From contig NZ_FXBL01000004.1 in NCBI RefSeq assembly GCF_900177325.1, positions 3,968,001 to 4,032,000 of the forward strand: a stretch of 64,000 nucleotides of DNA, given 5' to 3'. Under the pieces are notes generated by a model. The model did no database searches. It was not told the DNA's origin and was given only the letters and a program-made list of their open reading frames with translations. This document shows, one piece after another, positions 60,503 to 64,000 of the stretch. How positions within the stretch are numbered: position 1 is the stretch's first letter; each line of letters starts with the position of its first letter. Position numbers and translations under genes: made by a program. The DNA comes from Mesorhizobium australicum (GTDB lineage Bacteria > Pseudomonadota > Alphaproteobacteria > Rhizobiales > Rhizobiaceae).

Positions 60503-61269
60503 TCGCGTATGACGACATCAGCTATTCGGTCGAGAACGGCCGCGCGCGCATCGTGGTCAACCGGCCCGACAAGCTGAACGCCTATCGCAACGAGACGGCC
60601 GACCAGCTGCGCGACGCCGTGCTGCGTGCCGGCAGCGACCCGTCGGCACGCTCGATCCTGCTGACGGGCGAAGGCCGCGCCTTCGGCGCCGGCTATGACC
60701 TCGCCACCGTCGACCCGAACGAAACGCCGGCGCTGGACGACGTGCTGCAGCGCCATTTCAATCCGCTGGTCATCGCCATGCGCCAGTCGCGCCTGCCGGT
60801 CGTGGCCGCGGTCAATGGCCCCTGCGCGGGCGCCGCCGTTGGCATCGCGCTCGCGGCCGACATCGTGATCGCGGCGCGCTCGGCCTATTTCTACGAGCCG
60901 TTCGTCGGCATCGCGCTGGTGCCGGACGCCGGCAATACGCAGTTCCTGTCGCGTATGCTGGGCCGTGTACGGGCCTCGGGCATGATGCTGCTGGGCGACC
61001 GCATCCCGGCCGAGAAGGCGCTGGCCTGGGGCCTGCTGTGGGACGTGGTGGACGATGCCGAGCTCGCGCCAACGGCCGAGGCGATCTGCGCCCGGCTTGC
61101 AAAACTCGACGCCGCGGCGCTGGCCGGCACCAAGCGCCTGATCGATCGTGCCGCGGAATTCGGCATCGACGAGCAGCTGGCGCTCGAACGCGACCTGCAG
61201 GGCGAGGCGGGACGGACGCCCGCGATGAAGGCGCAGATCGCCGCCTTCTTCGCCAAGCGGAAAGGATGA
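60499..61269 (+). CDS. Enoyl-CoA hydratase/isomerase family, PaaG-like
   Basis: 256-aa crotonase-fold protein. Both hydratase glutamates are absent (AGAAVG and YEPFVG), while a VPDAGNTQ segment supplies an Asp at the position used by PaaG/delta-isomerases. It is therefore more likely an enoyl-CoA isomerase than a hydratase. GTG 60499 overlaps the preceding stop. Confidence 0.83.
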   Translation: MIAYDDISYSVENGRARIVVNRPDKLNAYRNETADQLRDAVLRAGSDPSARSILLTGEGRAFGAGYDLATVDPNETPALDDVLQRHFNPLVIAMRQSRLPVVAAVNGPCAGAAVGIALAADIVIAARSAYFYEPFVGIALVPDAGNTQFLSRMLGRVRASGMMLLGDRIPAEKALAWGLLWDVVDDAELAPTAEAICARLAKLDAAALAGTKRLIDRAAEFGIDEQLALERDLQGEAGRTPAMKAQIAAFFAKRKG

Positions 61270-61273
61270 ACGG

Positions 61274-61711
61274 ATGGCGGTGGACGCAGCCGACGACACG
61301 GACCTGATTGCCGATGGCTGGCAGTTGGTCCGGCCATCCGCGTTCGTCGACCTGATCGGCCCTTTCTACCAGCGGCGCGACGAGGGCCGGACACGGTTCT
61401 GCTTTCGCGTCCAACCCAAGCACGACAACACGCAAGGGCGGCCGCATGGCGGCATGATCCTGTCCTTCCTCGACGAGGCGCTCGGCCTTTCCGCTCATTT
61501 CGTCCGTCCGCAGGAGACCTTCTTCACCATCGGATTCGATTGCCAGCTCATCGGCGGCAGCGTGATCGGCGACCTCGTCGTCGCCGAGACGCAGGTGATC
61601 AGCGCCACGAGAACGCTGATGTTCATTCGCGGCGACTGCCGGGTCGGCGACCGCGTCATTGCTTCCGCGAGCGGCACCTGGAAGCGGGTGGCGAACAAAA
61701 GCCCCTGGTGA
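61274..61711 (+). CDS. PaaI-type hot-dog thioesterase
   Basis: 145-aa hot-dog-fold thioesterase. HGGMILSFLDEALGLSAHF holds the conserved HGG and the catalytic Asp/Glu region, as in PaaI. Likely hydrolyses dead-end CoA esters and frees CoA. Four nt after the isomerase gene. Confidence 0.87.
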   Translation: MAVDAADDTDLIADGWQLVRPSAFVDLIGPFYQRRDEGRTRFCFRVQPKHDNTQGRPHGGMILSFLDEALGLSAHFVRPQETFFTIGFDCQLIGGSVIGDLVVAETQVISATRTLMFIRGDCRVGDRVIASASGTWKRVANKSPW

Positions 61712-61718
61712 GGATCGG

Positions 61719-62360
61719 ATGGACGCGACACTGAAGACAACGCGCTTCGTCGACGCCGACAGCGAGGTCGTCCGCGACTTCGCCGCAGCCCATGCGGGAA
61801 CGGGCGACGACGTTTCGAAGGCGGTGAACCTCTACTATGCGTTGCGCGACGCGGTGTCCTACGACATGCGTACCTTCGGGCTGGACGAAGACCAGTTCGT
61901 CGCCTCCACCGTGCTGCAGTCGCCGGCCGCCTTCTGCGTGCCGAAGGCGGTGGCGCTGGCCGCACTTGCCCGCGCGGTCGGCATTCCCTCGCGCATCGGC
62001 TTCGCCAATGTCCGCAACCACCTCGCCTCGCCGAAGATCCTGGCGCTGATGGACGACGACGTCTTCTACTGGCACGCCTACACCTCGCTGTTCCTCGACG
62101 GGAAATGGGTGAAGGCGACGCCCGCCTTCGACATCCGGCTGTGCGAGAAGCACGGCGTGACGCCGCTCGATTTCGACGGGCGCGAGGACTCGATCTTCCA
62201 GCCCTTCGACCAGGCGGGCCGCCCCCACATGGAGTATGTGGACTTCATCGGCGAATTCGACGACATGCCCTATGACGGCTTCGCCGACGCGATGCGCACC
62301 CACCACGCCCGCATGCTGGCGCACCTGGACGACGAACGGGCCGGCCGCCCGACCACCTGA
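61719..62360 (+). CDS. Transglutaminase-like (cysteine-protease-fold) protein
   Basis: 213-aa protein. The Cys-His-Asp triad is visible as FCVPKAVALAALARAVGIPS, YWHAYTSLFLDGKWV and ATPAFD. Such bacterial proteins may be peptidases, amidases or acyl transferases. Its place between a thioesterase and a thiolase gene is unusual. ATG 61719 (GAGG 5 nt upstream) is chosen over 61659, which would overlap the thioesterase. Confidence 0.85.
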   Translation: MDATLKTTRFVDADSEVVRDFAAAHAGTGDDVSKAVNLYYALRDAVSYDMRTFGLDEDQFVASTVLQSPAAFCVPKAVALAALARAVGIPSRIGFANVRNHLASPKILALMDDDVFYWHAYTSLFLDGKWVKATPAFDIRLCEKHGVTPLDFDGREDSIFQPFDQAGRPHMEYVDFIGEFDDMPYDGFADAMRTHHARMLAHLDDERAGRPTT

Positions 62361-62386
62361 TTCCTTGCAACACGATTGGCTGACAG

Positions 62387-63568
62387 ATGACTGAAACCAC
62401 TTACATTCTTTCCGGCGCGCGCACCGCGATCGGCACCTTCGGCGGCTCCCTGTCCGGCGAGGAGCCGGCCTCCCTCGGCGCGGCGGTCGCGGTCGAAGCG
62501 ATGAAGCGCGCGGGCGTCGATCCGGCCGTGATCGGCCATGTCGTCTACGGCAACGTGATCCCGACCGGACCCAAGGACGCCTATCTGGCACGCGTCGCGG
62601 CGATCAATGCCGGCATCCCCAAGGAGACGCCGGCGATGACGCTGAACCGGCTCTGCGGCTCGGGCACGCAGGCGATCATCTCGGCGGCGCAGAACGTCAT
62701 GCTGGGTGACGCGGAGGTGGCGCTGGCCGGCGGCGCGGAGGTGATGAGCCGCGCGCCGCACTACGTCCAGTCCGCCCGCTTCGGCCAGAAGATGGGCGAC
62801 GTGAAGATGGTCGACGGGCTGACCGGCGTTCTGACCGACCCGTTCGGCAACGGCATCATGGGCGTGACCGCCGAGAACGTCGCCGAGAAATACCAGATCA
62901 CCCGCGCCGAGCAGGACGCCTTCGCCGTCGAGAGCCAGAAGCGCGCCGCCGCCGCCATCGCCGCCGGCCACTTCACGACGCAGATCCTGCCGCTGGAGAT
63001 CCAGGCCGGCCGCAAGACGGTGACCTTCGACACGGACGAGCATCCGAAGCCCGACACGACGCTGGAGACGCTGGCGACCCTGAAGCCGGCCTTCAAGAAG
63101 GATGGCGTGGTGACGCCCGGCAACGCGTCGGGAATCAATGACGGCGCGGCCGCGGTGGTGCTGGCCTCCGAGACCTACGTCAAGCGCACCGGTGCGAAGC
63201 CGATCGGCCGCATCGTCGCCTACGCCCACTCCGGCGTCGAGCCGGGCATCATGGGCGTCGGGCCGATCCCGGCGGTCAGGACGCTGCTCGCCCGCGCCGG
63301 CATGAAGCTCACGGATTTCGACGTGATCGAATCCAACGAAGCCTTTGCCTCGCAGGCGCTGGCCGTCAACCGCGAGCTCGGCCTCGACCCGGCGAAGGTC
63401 AACCCCGACGGCGGCGCGATCGCGCTCGGCCATCCCGTCGGCGCCACCGGCGCGATCCTAACGGTCAAGGCGCTCTACTACCTGCAGCGCACGGGCGGCC
63501 GCTACGGCCTCGTCACCATGTGCATCGGCGGGGGTCAGGGTATCGCGCTGGCCATCGAGCGGGTGTGA
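62387..63568 (+). CDS. Acetyl-CoA acyltransferase (thiolase)
   Basis: 393-aa thiolase. Nucleophile Cys90 in LNRLCGSGTQ, His in ALGHPVGATGA (about 350) and acid/base Cys379 in CIGGGQG. Length matches AtoB/PhaA/PaaJ-type enzymes. Probably performs the last cleavage of the pathway encoded from 59900. Confidence 0.93.
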   Translation: MTETTYILSGARTAIGTFGGSLSGEEPASLGAAVAVEAMKRAGVDPAVIGHVVYGNVIPTGPKDAYLARVAAINAGIPKETPAMTLNRLCGSGTQAIISAAQNVMLGDAEVALAGGAEVMSRAPHYVQSARFGQKMGDVKMVDGLTGVLTDPFGNGIMGVTAENVAEKYQITRAEQDAFAVESQKRAAAAIAAGHFTTQILPLEIQAGRKTVTFDTDEHPKPDTTLETLATLKPAFKKDGVVTPGNASGINDGAAAVVLASETYVKRTGAKPIGRIVAYAHSGVEPGIMGVGPIPAVRTLLARAGMKLTDFDVIESNEAFASQALAVNRELGLDPAKVNPDGGAIALGHPVGATGAILTVKALYYLQRTGGRYGLVTMCIGGGQGIALAIERV

Positions 63569-63603
63569 CGCGAGAGTTTTCGACGCCAGTCGCCGAAACT
63601 GCC

Positions 63604-63680
63604 ACTCCTCGCCCCCATGAAATAAGGGAGAGGTGGATCGGGCGAAGCCCGAGACGGTGAGCGGGAATTGGCAAAGGACA
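63604..63680. repeat. Partial palindromic intergenic repeat
   Basis: CTCCTCGCCCCCATG...AAGGGAGAGGTGGATCGGGCGAAGCCCGAGACGG-type sequence with hairpin TCGGGC/GCCCGA (63638-63643 and 63647-63652), resembling dispersed rhizobial repeats. Fills most of the 186-nt gap. Confidence 0.5.
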
Positions 63681-63754
63681 ATCGACTCGCGCTCGACCTG
63701 ATGTCTCTGGCTCCCCTGCCCCACTTTGTGCCAAAAGCCGGCGAGGAGGACATC

Positions 63755-64000
63755 ATGACCAATCCGCTCTACGACGCCCTGGTCCTGCCGCATCGCGGCG
63801 GGGAAAAGACGTTTCTCGATCTCGACGGCAAGGGGCGGATCAGCTTTGGCGATTTCGCCGACCTCGTCGCGCGGATCGCGACGGTGCTGGTCGAGAACGG
63901 TGTGAAGCCGGGCGACCGGGTGGCGGTGCAGGCGCCGAAGACGCCGGAGACACTGGCCGTCTACCTCGCCTGCCAGCAGGCTGGCGCGGTGTTCCTGCCG
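63755..64000 (+). CDS. Malonyl-CoA synthetase-like AMP-dependent ligase (N-terminal part)
   Basis: 82 codons visible, continuing past the window. MTNPLYDALVLPHRGGEK start and GDRVAVQAPKTPETLAVYL resemble MatB-type malonyl-CoA synthetases (GDRVAVQ-xx-K-xx-E pattern). ATG 63755 has GGAGGACATC in front. The ATP motifs are outside the window, so the substrate assignment is tentative. Confidence 0.7.
   Translation, partial: MTNPLYDALVLPHRGGEKTFLDLDGKGRISFGDFADLVARIATVLVENGVKPGDRVAVQAPKTPETLAVYLACQQAGAVFLP

Overview
The window is high-GC, gene-dense bacterial DNA. Gene content points to an alphaproteobacterium of the order Hyphomicrobiales (Mesorhizobium-like Phyllobacteriaceae is my best guess): an nrt-nirBD-nasA-cysG nitrate assimilation operon, FNR/FixK-type boxes, PHA genes, many ABC/TRAP importers and acyl-CoA operons, and palindromic intergenic repeats. 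I saw no rRNA, tRNA, CRISPR array or complete insertion sequence.

Layout. 1-9469 (+): nitrate uptake and assimilation, from a truncated nitrate-binding protein through permease, ATPase, nitrite reductase NirB/NirD and nitrate reductase NasA to siroheme synthase CysG. 9.5-16.2 kb: a DoxX membrane protein, zinc alcohol dehydrogenase, tandem universal stress protein, a two-domain kinase fusion, phasin and PHA synthase. Four TTGAY-N4-RTCAA boxes (two perfect, two with one mismatch) lie in front of these genes, so this looks like an oxygen-limitation regulon. 16.2-23.7 kb (-): a livFG-acyl-CoA ligase-livHMK operon followed by a nitronate monooxygenase-like gene. 24-27 kb (+): enoyl-CoA hydratase, TetR regulator and acyl-CoA ligase.

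27.0-32.1 kb is an accessory patch: tandem 7-mers, long palindromic repeats, a conserved hypothetical, a stand-alone superfamily 2 helicase with a C-terminal PD-(D/E)xK-like nuclease (candidate phage defence) and a small DUF559 endonuclease flanked by two copies of one palindromic element. 32.1-38.9 kb (-): a ribose-type ABC importer with SMP-30/lactonase-like proteins, one fused to a permease.

39.4-48.2 kb (-): a TRAP importer followed by an APH-type kinase, a small partner protein, an acyl-CoA ligase, an ACAD10/11-type dehydrogenase and a MaoC hydratase. This set matches the logic of 4-hydroxyacyl-CoA catabolism through phosphorylation and elimination (LvaAB/LvaC, ACAD10/11). A divergent TetR gene has a large palindrome in its promoter. 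49-51 kb: small VOC, GFA, AHSA1 and ArsR genes. 51-59.5 kb: divergent operons resembling leucine/acyclic-terpene (liu/atu) catabolism, with an isovaleryl-CoA dehydrogenase-like enzyme, a PECR-like SDR, a hydratase, AtuA and a three-part biotin-dependent carboxylase. 59.9 kb to the end: NahD-like isomerase, PaaG-like isomerase, PaaI-like thioesterase, transglutaminase-like protein, thiolase and the start of a MatB-like malonyl-CoA synthetase.

Two cross-cutting signals stand out. A 7-5-7 palindrome (TAATGAA-N5-TTCATTA-like) recurs in three promoter regions (four sites) serving the liv, hydratase-TetR-ligase, sugar-ABC, isovaleryl-CoA dehydrogenase and atu-like operons, which suggests one regulon under a TetR protein. 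In addition, each of the four importer binding-protein genes is followed by a 9-10 bp perfect GC hairpin.
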